A stretch of 64,000 bases of DNA from Pseudoalteromonas distincta. GTDB lineage: Bacteria > Pseudomonadota > Gammaproteobacteria > Enterobacterales > Alteromonadaceae. The notes beneath the pieces were generated by a model, which was not told the origin of the DNA, did no database searches, and worked only from the letters and a program-made list of their open reading frames with translations. The DNA lies in NCBI RefSeq assembly GCF_000814675.1, contig NZ_JWIG01000001.1, positions 632,471 to 696,470 on the forward strand, given 5' to 3'. Both the position numbers and the translations under genes were made by a program. Positions 28,185 through 36,810 of the stretch are shown one piece after another (the stretch's first letter is position 1; every line of letters starts with the position of its first letter).

Positions 28185-29621
28185 ATGAAAAATATGAATA
28201 TATTTAAAACGCTAAAACCATTAACTCGCGCAGTTATCACTACTTTAATGTGCTCACTCCCTTTATTAGGTGTAAGTAGCGTGCATGCAAGCGCTGCTAG
28301 TACGCCATTAAAAAGTGCGCCACTAAAAGTAACTTTATCGCCTAGCGATCCAACATGGCAGTTGGCTATAAATAATAAATTACTAGGCCCTACAGAGGTT
28401 CTTATTGAGCCGACCGAGCGCGGTTTTGCTCGCCAAGTACAACCACTATTACAAGCCGGTAATTACAGTGAAGTTGCGGCGCTATTTAAAGGCCGAGATA
28501 TAAGCCAAGATAGCACTGCTTTAAACTTATTACGTGCACAAGTACTGCTTTCAACAAAAGACTTTAATAACGCTGAACTAGCTTACCTAGCGTGTTTAAA
28601 AGCTTCACCTGATTTAGTAAAAGCACACCAAGGTTTGAGCCTTTTATACATGCAACAAGCAAAGTATGACAAAGCACAAACACACCTAGTTCACAGTATT
28701 GAACTTGGCCAAGCTGACGCACAAAGTTATGCGCAACTTGCTTATATACACGTGCAGCATAGCCAACCTTGGAGCGCAGTAGCGGCCTACCGCCAAGCGC
28801 TGATGCTTGCTCCTCAAACAGCGCAGTATCAACAAGGGCTATTGTTTGCGTTAATTGAATCGGGTGATTTAAGTCAGGCAAATGCATTATTAAAAGAATT
28901 ACTCAATAAAACCCCTGATAAAGCTGAACTTTGGCTGCAACGTGCACAAATAGCATTACAGCTTGATCAAAAAAAGCAGGCGCTAGCTGCTATTGAAGTA
29001 GCCCTAAAACTCAACCCTAAAGATGCCAGTAACCAGCTTTTAGCAGCCCAGCTGCATTTAACTGAAGGCAGCACTGAACGCGCAGTGAGTTTATTAAAGC
29101 AAGGTTTAAAACACGCCACTAAACAGCAGCAAGTTGAAGTTATTAATACCACGATGCAAACTTTAGGCTGGCTTGTATCTCAACAAAAATGGGATTTAGC
29201 TAAAGATCTAATAGGCAGCGCAAAAAGATTAACTAAGCAGCTACCCCGTGATGAACAAGCGCAGTTTTCTGTATACAACGCACAAATTGCTATGCAACAA
29301 GGTAATACTAAACGTGCTCTTAAAAGCTTAAATAATGCACTTAAAATAAACCCGAATTTAGGTGATGCCCTACTTAGTTTAGCAAGTATATATCGTAGTA
29401 AAGGCCAACTCACCCAAGCTAAACTTATGTATGTTCGTGCACAAGCTCTGCCTGATTACCAACTATCGGCGTGGCTTGGATTATCGCAAATAGCGATTGA
29501 TTCTAAAGACTACCCGAGTGCGCTAAAGCAGCTTAGAAAAGCATTACAAGCTAACCCACAACGCCAGGATTTAATTACTAATATTCGCGCCCTTGAGAAT
29601 ATAGTGCGCCAAGAAGGGTAA
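28185..29621 (+). CDS. TPR repeat protein of the TonB operon
   Basis: 479 residues. The chosen start is ATG at 28185, after tonB; a longer open frame to 28107 overlaps tonB and is unlikely. A signal peptide ends SSVHA|SA. The rest is built of tetratricopeptide repeats, such as NNAELAYLACLKASPDLVKAHQGL, AYRQALMLAPQTAQYQQGL and ALKSLNNALKINPNLGDALLSLA, giving about eight to ten units. TPR genes commonly end TtpC/ExbB2/ExbD2/TonB2 operons; the protein probably sits in the periplasm as an assembly partner, but the function is not established. Confidence 0.85.
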   Translation: MKNMNIFKTLKPLTRAVITTLMCSLPLLGVSSVHASAASTPLKSAPLKVTLSPSDPTWQLAINNKLLGPTEVLIEPTERGFARQVQPLLQAGNYSEVAALFKGRDISQDSTALNLLRAQVLLSTKDFNNAELAYLACLKASPDLVKAHQGLSLLYMQQAKYDKAQTHLVHSIELGQADAQSYAQLAYIHVQHSQPWSAVAAYRQALMLAPQTAQYQQGLLFALIESGDLSQANALLKELLNKTPDKAELWLQRAQIALQLDQKKQALAAIEVALKLNPKDASNQLLAAQLHLTEGSTERAVSLLKQGLKHATKQQQVEVINTTMQTLGWLVSQQKWDLAKDLIGSAKRLTKQLPRDEQAQFSVYNAQIAMQQGNTKRALKSLNNALKINPNLGDALLSLASIYRSKGQLTQAKLMYVRAQALPDYQLSAWLGLSQIAIDSKDYPSALKQLRKALQANPQRQDLITNIRALENIVRQEG

Positions 29622-29643
29622 GTTTAACACCGTGGTTAAACTG

Positions 29644-30480
29644 ACTTGTAGACGCACAGCTTGCTGGCGTGACGAGCAAAGCTCGTAATTTCTATGCTTT
29701 AATGTTTTCTCATTTGCTCCTCTTTGTGCAATAAGATCTTAAGTGATTTATTCACAAAGAAGTTTAGAGAGCGCTTCGCTTTAGAGAAACCAATAAGTAA
29801 GCAAAGTAATCAGTTATAAATATTAAAAGCTGCGCTTTTCGCGTGAGCAAGCTAAACGCCTACCAGTAAAAATTTGACGCCGTGGTTAAACTGACTTGTA
29901 GACGCACAGCTTGCTGGCGTGACGAGCAAAGCTCGTAATTTCTATGCTTTAATGTCTTCTCATTTACTTCTCTTTGTGCAATAAGGTTTTAAGTGATTTA
30001 TTCACAAAGAGGTTTAGAGGGCGCTGCGCTTTAGAGAAGTAAAAATACATAATTACTATTGTTTTATGTTTTCTCATTTACTCCTCTTTTACTTCTCTTT
30101 GTGCGATAAGTTTTTAGATAATTTATTCACAAGGAGGTTTAGAGGGCGCTTCGCTTTAGAGAAGTAAAAATACATAATTACTATTGTTTTATGTCTTCTC
30201 ATTTACTCCTCTTTTACTTCTCTTTGTGCAATAAGATCTTAAGGGATTTATTCACAAAGAGGTTGAGAGGGCGCTTCGCTTTAGAGAGGTAAAAATACAT
30301 AATTACTATGTTTTAATGTCTTCTCATTTACTCCTCTTTTGCTTCTCTTTGTGCAATAAGGTTTTAAGTGATTTATTCACAAAGAGGTTTAGAGAGCGCT
30401 TCGCTTTAGAGAAACCAATAAGTAAGCAAAGTAATCAGTTATAAATATTAAAAGCTGCGCTTCTCACTTGAGCAAGCTCG
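29644..30480. repeat. Third repeat array, inverted: two composite units around 124-bp units
   Basis: The reverse complement of the units at 3855 and 20066. It starts GTAGACGCACAGCTTGCTGG (REP-A arm), then the core read backwards (TTTGTGCAATAAG, TTATTCACAAAG), and closes with AAAAGCTGCGCTTTTCGCGTG. A second composite copy begins at 29896 (about 250 bp later), followed by several shorter units about 124 bp apart (30035, 30160, 30285 and onwards) and a final REP-A end at 30448-30470. So one locus holds both the 249- and the 124-bp arrangements. It fills the gap between the TonB operon and zapE. Confidence 0.92.
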
Positions 30481-30501
30481 TTTACAATATATATTAAAGC
30501 G

Positions 30502-31611
30502 TTACCAATTTTGCATTTCGACTATGCGTGATTGCGTGCGCGCATATTCAAAGCTCAACTTTTTACCTTTATATAAATGTTCAATGTCGGTTTGCGCATT
30601 TATTACCAGCAATTTATGGCAATCGTAAAACTCATCTACTAAGGCAATAAAGCGCCGTGCTTCGTCGTCAAATGTGTGCTCATCAAGCGTTTGTTTTTCG
30701 CGTTGGTAGCTATCTTCTATACCGTGAACAATAACTTTACCCGTTGCTTTAACACCCATTTGCGGCACGTTCGATACATATAACACATCAAATTGCGTTG
30801 CTAAAAAAATATAATCGTTAGCACTTCGTGGGCCTGAACATAGCGCCATAAAATCAATCATCAAGGCGTTATCTGCTTTTAATAAATAAGGTAAATCGCG
30901 CCCATGCACACTAACTGTATTGCTGCATGTTACAGCCGGATACGAAGCTAAAAACTTATTTTCAAAATCGTGAGTTGATAAATTAATAAAATAGTGACGA
31001 CTGTTTTTACCATATCTAAAGCGGTGATCATCCTCCCCTGCTACGTTAATTATATGACAATGGTTATTAATTAAATCAATAGTAGGTAAAAACCGCGCTC
31101 GTTGCAGGCCGTTGTAATAAAGCTGCTCTGGCTTTGCGTTCGATGTGGCCACCAGCACAACACCTTGTTCAAACAATGCATTGAACAATCTGGCCATAAT
31201 CATGGCATCGCCAATGTCGCTCACAAAAAATTCGTCAAAACACAGTACTCGAATATTTTTAGCCCACTGTTTTGCAATTAGAATGAGTGGATTTTTTTGA
31301 CCTTGTAGCTGCGAAAGTTGGGCATGCACTTGTGCTATAAAATGATGAAAATGCAGTCGCTGCTTTTGCTCAATAGGTAGGTTTTTATAAAATAAATCCA
31401 TTAACATGGATTTACCACGCCCTACGGGTCCATATAAATAAATGCCTTTTATTAAGGGCGCTTTTTGCCACCATGATGTGTGAGCTTGAAGTTGCTCGCT
31501 TAGCGTATTTAAAGCTTCCACCGCATTTTGCTGCGCTGCATCAAAACACAGTTCACCCGTGTCTATTTTTGCTTGGTAAAGGCTTAAAATTTGTGTGCTG
31601 TGCACTGTCAT
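30502..31611 (-). CDS. zapE: Cell division ATPase ZapE (AFG1-like)
   Basis: 369-residue P-loop ATPase. Walker A is GPVGRGKSMLMD near 61; Walker B is LCFDEFFVSD near 117; ATSNAKPEQLYYNGLQRARFLP carries the sensor and arginine-finger region. In E. coli ZapE associates with the Z-ring, especially under low oxygen or heat stress, and reduces FtsZ bundle stability. Divergent from rsuA across about 60 bp. Confidence 0.94.
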   Translation of the reverse strand: MTVHSTQILSLYQAKIDTGELCFDAAQQNAVEALNTLSEQLQAHTSWWQKAPLIKGIYLYGPVGRGKSMLMDLFYKNLPIEQKQRLHFHHFIAQVHAQLSQLQGQKNPLILIAKQWAKNIRVLCFDEFFVSDIGDAMIMARLFNALFEQGVVLVATSNAKPEQLYYNGLQRARFLPTIDLINNHCHIINVAGEDDHRFRYGKNSRHYFINLSTHDFENKFLASYPAVTCSNTVSVHGRDLPYLLKADNALMIDFMALCSGPRSANDYIFLATQFDVLYVSNVPQMGVKATGKVIVHGIEDSYQREKQTLDEHTFDDEARRFIALVDEFYDCHKLLVINAQTDIEHLYKGKKLSFEYARTQSRIVEMQNW

Positions 31612-31670
31612 GGTATTTCACTATCGGCTATAATCGCGCCCATTGTAGCCGACTAAAAATGTGAACCAAA

Positions 31671-32369
31671 ATGAAATTCCCTTGCCGCTTAGATAAATTT
31701 ATTAGCCACTTAGCTGAAATACCGCGCACCCAAGCTCGCGCTAGTATTAAGCGAAAAGAAGTAAGCGTGAATGGCGAAATAATCACATCACATAATTTTC
31801 AGCTAGCCCAACAAGATGAAGTACTGCACCAAGGTACGCCTTTGGTATTTTTAGGTAAGCGCTATTACATGCTAAATAAACCTGTTGGCTATGTATGCGC
31901 TAACAGCGATGAGCTACATAAAACCGTTTTTGACTTACTTGATGAGCCAAATATGAGCGATTTTCACGTAGCAGGTCGTCTTGATATAGATACCACAGGG
32001 TTAGTTATTATTACTAATGATGGCGATTGGTCACATAAAATTACGTCGCCTAAAAGCAATAAATTTAAAACCTACCTAGTAGAAACTCAAGAGCCTATTA
32101 CCGATGAAGCACTTGAGCAATTACGTACAGGTGTCATGCTGCATAACGAAAAAGATTTAACCCGCCCAGCTATTGCCGAGCGACTTGCTAATTACGGACT
32201 GCGTTTATCAATAAGTGAAGGAAAGTATCATCAAGTTAAGCGTATGCTTTACGCGGTAGATAACAAAGTGGTTGAGTTACATCGCGAGCAGATTGCGGGG
32301 ATTACCCTAGATGAAAACTTGGCTAGTGGTGAATATCGATTATTAACACCCGAAGAAATTAAGTTATAA
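31671..32369 (+). CDS. rsuA: 16S rRNA pseudouridine(516) synthase RsuA
   Basis: 232 residues. An S4 RNA-binding domain at the N-terminus (RLDKFISHLAEIPRTQARASIKR) is followed by the catalytic domain, with the active Asp in AGRLDIDTTGL near 103 and the motif YHQVKRMLYAVDNKVVELHR near 189. It makes pseudouridine at 16S position 516. Single gene; rluA follows 120 bp later. Confidence 0.93.
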   Translation: MKFPCRLDKFISHLAEIPRTQARASIKRKEVSVNGEIITSHNFQLAQQDEVLHQGTPLVFLGKRYYMLNKPVGYVCANSDELHKTVFDLLDEPNMSDFHVAGRLDIDTTGLVIITNDGDWSHKITSPKSNKFKTYLVETQEPITDEALEQLRTGVMLHNEKDLTRPAIAERLANYGLRLSISEGKYHQVKRMLYAVDNKVVELHREQIAGITLDENLASGEYRLLTPEEIKL

Positions 32370-32489
32370 AAGCGCTTTAAAGGAGCCTAAGGCTTGGACT
32401 ATTAGTTAAAACAATATAGCCAAACTTTTACTTGAGCCTGTTGGCTTGCTCTACTAAAATAGCGCCCTTCAAAATTACTAAGGTCGGCC

Positions 32490-33143
32490 GTGTTAGTTAA
32501 CTACAATCCCCCTATGAGTCCGTATTTAACGATACTTTTTCAGGATGACGACTTACTGATAGTTAATAAACCAAGTGAGTTATTAACTGTCCCAGGTAAA
32601 GATCCTAAACATGCCGACAGCTTAATTAATCGTGTTAATCGTGTTTTTCCAACAGCAAGAATAGTGCACCGCTTAGATATGGCGACTTCTGGCATACTGT
32701 GCCTTGCCATGAATAAAGCCGCGCACAGACATTTAAGTATGCAGTTTCAAGAGCGCGAAACAGCTAAACGTTACATAGCACGTATATTCGGACACCTTGA
32801 AGCTGAAGCAGGATCAGTAGATCTACCCCTTATTTGTGATTGGCCTAATCGCCCTAAACAAATGGTTGATCACGACAGAGGTAAACCTTCGCTTACGCAT
32901 TTTAAAATACTTGAGCGTGAAGAAAATGCAACCCGTGTAGAGCTAACCCCCATCACTGGTCGCTCGCATCAACTACGTGTGCATATGTTAAGCCTGGGTC
33001 ATCCTATTTTAGGTGATAGACTTTACGCCCACAAAGAGGCACTTGCTGCAGCCCCTCGCTTACAATTACATGCACAAATGCTGCAATTAAAGCACCCTGT
33101 AACTGAGCAAGTACTTACTTTTGAAGCTGAGCCAGAATTTTAA
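32490..33143 (+). CDS. rluA: Dual-specificity RNA pseudouridine synthase RluA
   Basis: 217 residues. Catalytic Asp in VHRLDMATSG near 60; LPLICDWPNRPKQ and PITGRSHQLRVHM are RluA-specific blocks. It modifies 23S U746 and U32 of several tRNAs. The GTG start at 32490 is preferred over ATG at 32514 because it keeps NYNPP, which aligns with the start of E. coli RluA, and has AAGG six bases upstream. Confidence 0.93.
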   Translation: MLVNYNPPMSPYLTILFQDDDLLIVNKPSELLTVPGKDPKHADSLINRVNRVFPTARIVHRLDMATSGILCLAMNKAAHRHLSMQFQERETAKRYIARIFGHLEAEAGSVDLPLICDWPNRPKQMVDHDRGKPSLTHFKILEREENATRVELTPITGRSHQLRVHMLSLGHPILGDRLYAHKEALAAAPRLQLHAQMLQLKHPVTEQVLTFEAEPEF

Positions 33144-33194
33144 CCGGCGCAAATACTTCGTAAATTATTAAACTTTTAGATAACCTTGCCGATA

Positions 33195-33218
33195 CCTAAC
33201 TAATTGTCATTAGTTAGG
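33195..33218 (+). promoter_or_regulatory. Hairpin covering the ribosome binding site of the DUF3530 gene
   Basis: CCTAACTAAT-TGTC-ATTAGTTAGG is a perfect 10-bp inverted repeat with a 4-base loop. Its 3' strand includes AGG, the only Shine-Dalgarno-like bases before ATG at 33225. As RNA it would hide the ribosome site; as DNA it could be an operator. Confidence 0.6.
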
Positions 33219-33224
33219 TGCGTT

Positions 33225-34175
33225 ATGCTATTTTCACGGTTTTTAAAAAGGGCTTTTTATATACAGCTCAGCTGTGCGCTACTTTTAGCTAACCCCGCCT
33301 ACGCGGCTGAACATATTGCCCCACCTAGTTTATCAAGTATTGAAAATAGCGATATTGAGCGACTACTTCCAAGTGATGAAATAAAGCCAATATTAGCGGG
33401 TGAAACAGAATTTTTAAGCCTTTACAGCGAATATATGAGTAGTAATTTTAGAGGTATCGTAATACTTATACCCGATTGGCATTCTTCACCTACCAATAAC
33501 TCAGGTATGAGTTACTTGCGTAAAGAGCTTAATAATTTAGGTTACAGCACCTACGCAATGACAGTACCCGACATTGATTGGCAAGCAAGTAAAATGGCCA
33601 AAGCAATGCCCAGCGAAACCGAAGCTGCGCCTAGTAAAACCGATGAACCTGCATCACCCGACACAGCAACAAACGCACAATCACAGCCTGCAGAAATAAA
33701 AGAAGAACCTCATTACGTAAATGCAATTGAAAAAGTAACTGACGACATACTTGATAACTATAAAATAAATCTCATTTCTCGGTTTAATGCGCTGTATCAA
33801 ACCGCTATGGAAGATTCGAGTAATATAGTGGTTATTGCACAAGGTACTAGTGCGGGTGTGTTGTTGGAGTACTATGCAGATTTTCCAGATGAGAGACTAG
33901 ATGCGTTTATAAGTTTGAGCGGTTACTTACCTAATACTAAACGTAACGAAAGTTTGAGCCAAACAGCGTCACTTGTTACACCCGCCTTGCTTGATATTTA
34001 CTACGCAAATGACAGCACAGACATTTTAATGAGCCTTAAAAGTCGTCAGCGCTGGGTTGAGCGAAATGCAAAATTTGATTACCGCCAACGCCAATTGTTT
34101 GGCCTGCGCGATCAACCTGCTCAACACGCACGCCTAACAAAAGAAATAGACGGGTTTTTACGCCGACTTTTTTAA
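33225..34175 (+). CDS. DUF3530 family exported protein
   Basis: 316 residues from ATG 33225; the signal peptide ends NPAYA|AE. The N-terminal half has a beta-strand GIVILIPDWHSSP, which begins a hydrolase-like fold; a low-complexity linker rich in Pro, Ala, Thr and Ser (near 125-160) follows. IVVIAQGTSAGVLLEYY near 203 holds a GxSxG nucleophile-elbow motif (GTSAG). DUF3530 proteins are alpha/beta-hydrolase-like and uncharacterised. The 17-base convergent overlap with djlA is notable: the stop lies inside the djlA C-terminus. Substrate unknown. Confidence 0.82.
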   Translation: MLFSRFLKRAFYIQLSCALLLANPAYAAEHIAPPSLSSIENSDIERLLPSDEIKPILAGETEFLSLYSEYMSSNFRGIVILIPDWHSSPTNNSGMSYLRKELNNLGYSTYAMTVPDIDWQASKMAKAMPSETEAAPSKTDEPASPDTATNAQSQPAEIKEEPHYVNAIEKVTDDILDNYKINLISRFNALYQTAMEDSSNIVVIAQGTSAGVLLEYYADFPDERLDAFISLSGYLPNTKRNESLSQTASLVTPALLDIYYANDSTDILMSLKSRQRWVERNAKFDYRQRQLFGLRDQPAQHARLTKEIDGFLRRLF

Positions 34176-35024
34176 ATACTCATAAGCGGCTTGAATATCT
34201 TGGCTCTTTTTAACAGCCAATTCCATCATGTGCTTTGGTAAACCTTGCGATACTAATTTATCTGGATGATGTTGCGACATAAGTTTACGGTACGCTACTT
34301 TTATATCACGTTGCGTTGCATCGCTATTTAAGCCTAATAACGCCAATGCTTGCGCACGGTTCATATTATTATTTGGCGGTACATGATGGCCAGAGCCCTC
34401 ACGATAGCTACTACTTTGACCTTGGCTTTGTTGCTGTTGATTAAAGCGCTGTTGTTGCTTTCTAAAGTTAAACTCAGCTTGATAACGTTTTAATACAAAT
34501 GCAAAGTGTGTTTTAGAAATGCCTAGCTGTTTACTTACTTCTGCTAATAATTGCTTTTCTTGTTCGGCTAATACCCCGTCAGAAAACGCCATTTGAATTT
34601 GTATTTCTAAAAACAACTGTATTAAATCGTTTCGTTTAGCAAAGCGTTCTTTAAAATCGTGTACTGTTTCTTTAAGTGAAAAGTCGCTCTCTTTACCTGA
34701 CTGAAATGCATGTTGTGCTTCGCGGCGTTCTTCGCCCTTTAAGCCCATTTCGTCCATGAACAAGTTAGCCGCTTTTATGTGTATTTCGCTCACTCGGCCA
34801 TTCGATTTTGCAATGTGCCCCATAACAGCAAAGCAGCTTGAAAAGAATAAAGCTTGGCGCTCGTGAACATCGTCACCACTAAATAAGCTAGAAAAACCGC
34901 CTGCTTTATCAAAGTTATTTTTTAAGCTTTTATCAAATAAATGACCTAGGTATAAACCTAAAATAGCACCAAATATTTTGCCAAACATAAAGCCAAAACA
35001 AAAACCGAGAATTTTTCCCCACAT
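34158..35024 (-). CDS. djlA: Co-chaperone DjlA
   Basis: 288 residues, type III DnaJ protein. A single N-terminal membrane segment rich in Gly (ILGFCFGFMFGKIFGAILGLYLG) is followed by a TerB-like helical domain (about 55-175), a Gln/Ser-rich linker, and a C-terminal J domain with the HPD motif (SQHHPDKLV near 258). It recruits DnaK to the inner membrane. djlA, murU and amgK lie on one strand next to the divergent lptD operon, an arrangement known from other gammaproteobacteria. Confidence 0.95.
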   Translation of the reverse strand: MWGKILGFCFGFMFGKIFGAILGLYLGHLFDKSLKNNFDKAGGFSSLFSGDDVHERQALFFSSCFAVMGHIAKSNGRVSEIHIKAANLFMDEMGLKGEERREAQHAFQSGKESDFSLKETVHDFKERFAKRNDLIQLFLEIQIQMAFSDGVLAEQEKQLLAEVSKQLGISKTHFAFVLKRYQAEFNFRKQQQRFNQQQQSQGQSSSYREGSGHHVPPNNNMNRAQALALLGLNSDATQRDIKVAYRKLMSQHHPDKLVSQGLPKHMMELAVKKSQDIQAAYEYLKKSA

Positions 35025-35055
35025 CTATAATACTGCCTTCTTAAAAATTGAGTTG

Positions 35056-35712
35056 TTACGCCTCAAGGCGCGTGTTTAATTGGTTTAAACGCTCTGGTGT
35101 ACCAATGTCATCCCACTGCCCTATATAGAGCTCAGTAGAGACTAAATGTTCATTTAGCTTTTCACGTAAAATAGGCCCTAAAGGGCGAATACCTTGCGTT
35201 AATCCTTTAAAAAAATCAGCCTGATACCGGCCAATCCCCGAAAAGGTATATTTTTGACTCTCGGCCGACAAATGGCTTAATGCAAAGTCGCCATCTGGAT
35301 TGTGTGGCGGATTTTCTATAAGCACTATGTGCGCCTCACCAGGTTGTAAATGAAGTTGCATTAGCGCACTTACATCGTAGTCGGTGTATACATCGCCATT
35401 TATTACAATGAACGAGTCGCCCAACAACGGTAACGCTTCAATAATACCGCCGGCCGTTTCAAGGCCACCTTCAACTTCTTGGCTATAAAGTATATTTACG
35501 CCAAATTGACTGCCATCTTTAAAATAGTCTTTTATTTTATCACCCTGCCACGCAAGGTTTATTACAATATCGGTAATGCCGGCTGCTTTAAGGTTATTTA
35601 TATGGTGCTCAATAAGTGGTTTTTCTGCCACTTTTAACATTGGCTTTGGCATATTTTGCGTAAGCGGCATCATTCTTTGCCCGCGCCCTGCAGCTAAAAT
35701 CATTGCTTTCAT
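35056..35712 (-). CDS. murU: N-acetylmuramate alpha-1-phosphate uridylyltransferase MurU
   Basis: 218-residue nucleotidyltransferase with the N-terminal signature LAAGRGQRMMPLTQNMPKPM and the metal-binding NGDVYTD near 107. MurU converts MurNAc-1-phosphate to UDP-MurNAc in the cell wall recycling route that bypasses early steps of de novo synthesis. The gene overlaps amgK by 4 bases, the usual pairing, which favours MurU over other sugar nucleotidyltransferases. Confidence 0.9.
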   Translation of the reverse strand: MKAMILAAGRGQRMMPLTQNMPKPMLKVAEKPLIEHHINNLKAAGITDIVINLAWQGDKIKDYFKDGSQFGVNILYSQEVEGGLETAGGIIEALPLLGDSFIVINGDVYTDYDVSALMQLHLQPGEAHIVLIENPPHNPDGDFALSHLSAESQKYTFSGIGRYQADFFKGLTQGIRPLGPILREKLNEHLVSTELYIGQWDDIGTPERLNQLNTRLEA

Positions 35713-36710
35713 GAGCGCTCCTTTGCCAACTTTTCAGTCACTTTTGGCACTATGGTATTTTTTGTCCACTCACTCAATGCTTTAAGCTCTGGGTAAATTG
35801 CTGTTACTTCAATAATGTAATCAAGCGTCGGTAAAATATTATCTAAATAACCTGTTTTACCATCGCGTAAATACAATCGACAAAATATACCCGCAGCCTT
35901 TAAGTGGCGCTGTAATCCGGTTAAATCAAACCAATATTTAAACTCATCGAATGAAGTGTTAGCCAGTAAATTTTGAGCTGTAAATTCTTGATAAGCAAAA
36001 TCAAGTAAACTTGTTAACTCTTGCTCTGGCAATTTAAAGTAGCAATCGCGCAGTAGCGATACTAAATCGTAGCAAAGCGGCCCGCGTACAGCATCTTGAT
36101 AATCTATAATTGCCCACTGGCCGTTACTGTTCATAATATTACGGCTATGGTAATCACGATGAACGGTAACCGTAGGTTGCTCAAGCATCGCCTTTATTAA
36201 TAGCTCTGAACTTGTTTGCCACATTATTTTTTGTTCGGCACTGAGTGACTCATTAATAAAGTCGCTTACTAACCACTGGCTAAATATATCAAGCTCTAGC
36301 TTTATAAAATCTTCGTTATACGCTTGCATAGCAGAAGCTGTGGGCGTTTTTGCCCACTGAGCGCTTAAACTAATTAGTGCTTGGTAATGCTCGGTGCGAT
36401 TTGCATCATCAAGCATGTCAGCTAGGTGCGTACTGCCTAAGTCACTGAGAACAAAAAAGCCCTGTTTCTCATCGCTTGCAATAATAGTGGGAAGTAAAAA
36501 ACCTTGCTCAACAAACACCTGGTTTAGCGAAATGTAAGGTTCGTTATTCACTTTTTTTGGATCTGAGTCCATCACTATTAAATGCTTATTATCGTGATTT
36601 AAACGATAATAACGGCGAAAGCTAGCATCCCCCGTGATCGCGTTTAAAGTATGCGACTTGGCATTAAGGTGTGTGTTTATAAATTGTTGTAAATTCTCAA
36701 AGCGTGTCAT
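35709..36710 (-). CDS. amgK: N-acetylmuramate/N-acetylglucosamine kinase AmgK
   Basis: 333-residue kinase of the aminoglycoside phosphotransferase fold. The catalytic loop is VHRDYHSRNIM near 180 and the metal motif WAIIDYQDAVRGPLCYDLVSLL near 195. It phosphorylates anomeric MurNAc and GlcNAc at C1, feeding MurU. Divergent from lptD across 100 bp. A general phosphotransferase annotation would fit the fold, but the context fixes the role. Confidence 0.9.
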   Translation of the reverse strand: MTRFENLQQFINTHLNAKSHTLNAITGDASFRRYYRLNHDNKHLIVMDSDPKKVNNEPYISLNQVFVEQGFLLPTIIASDEKQGFFVLSDLGSTHLADMLDDANRTEHYQALISLSAQWAKTPTASAMQAYNEDFIKLELDIFSQWLVSDFINESLSAEQKIMWQTSSELLIKAMLEQPTVTVHRDYHSRNIMNSNGQWAIIDYQDAVRGPLCYDLVSLLRDCYFKLPEQELTSLLDFAYQEFTAQNLLANTSFDEFKYWFDLTGLQRHLKAAGIFCRLYLRDGKTGYLDNILPTLDYIIEVTAIYPELKALSEWTKNTIVPKVTEKLAKERS

Positions 36711-36810
36711 TTTATTAGATATCTATTTTTATAGGTCAATTACTGTAATTGCCATTATTTTCCTTTATTATGTGTATATTATATTAAACACAAAGTATTA
36801 AGGTCGATAA

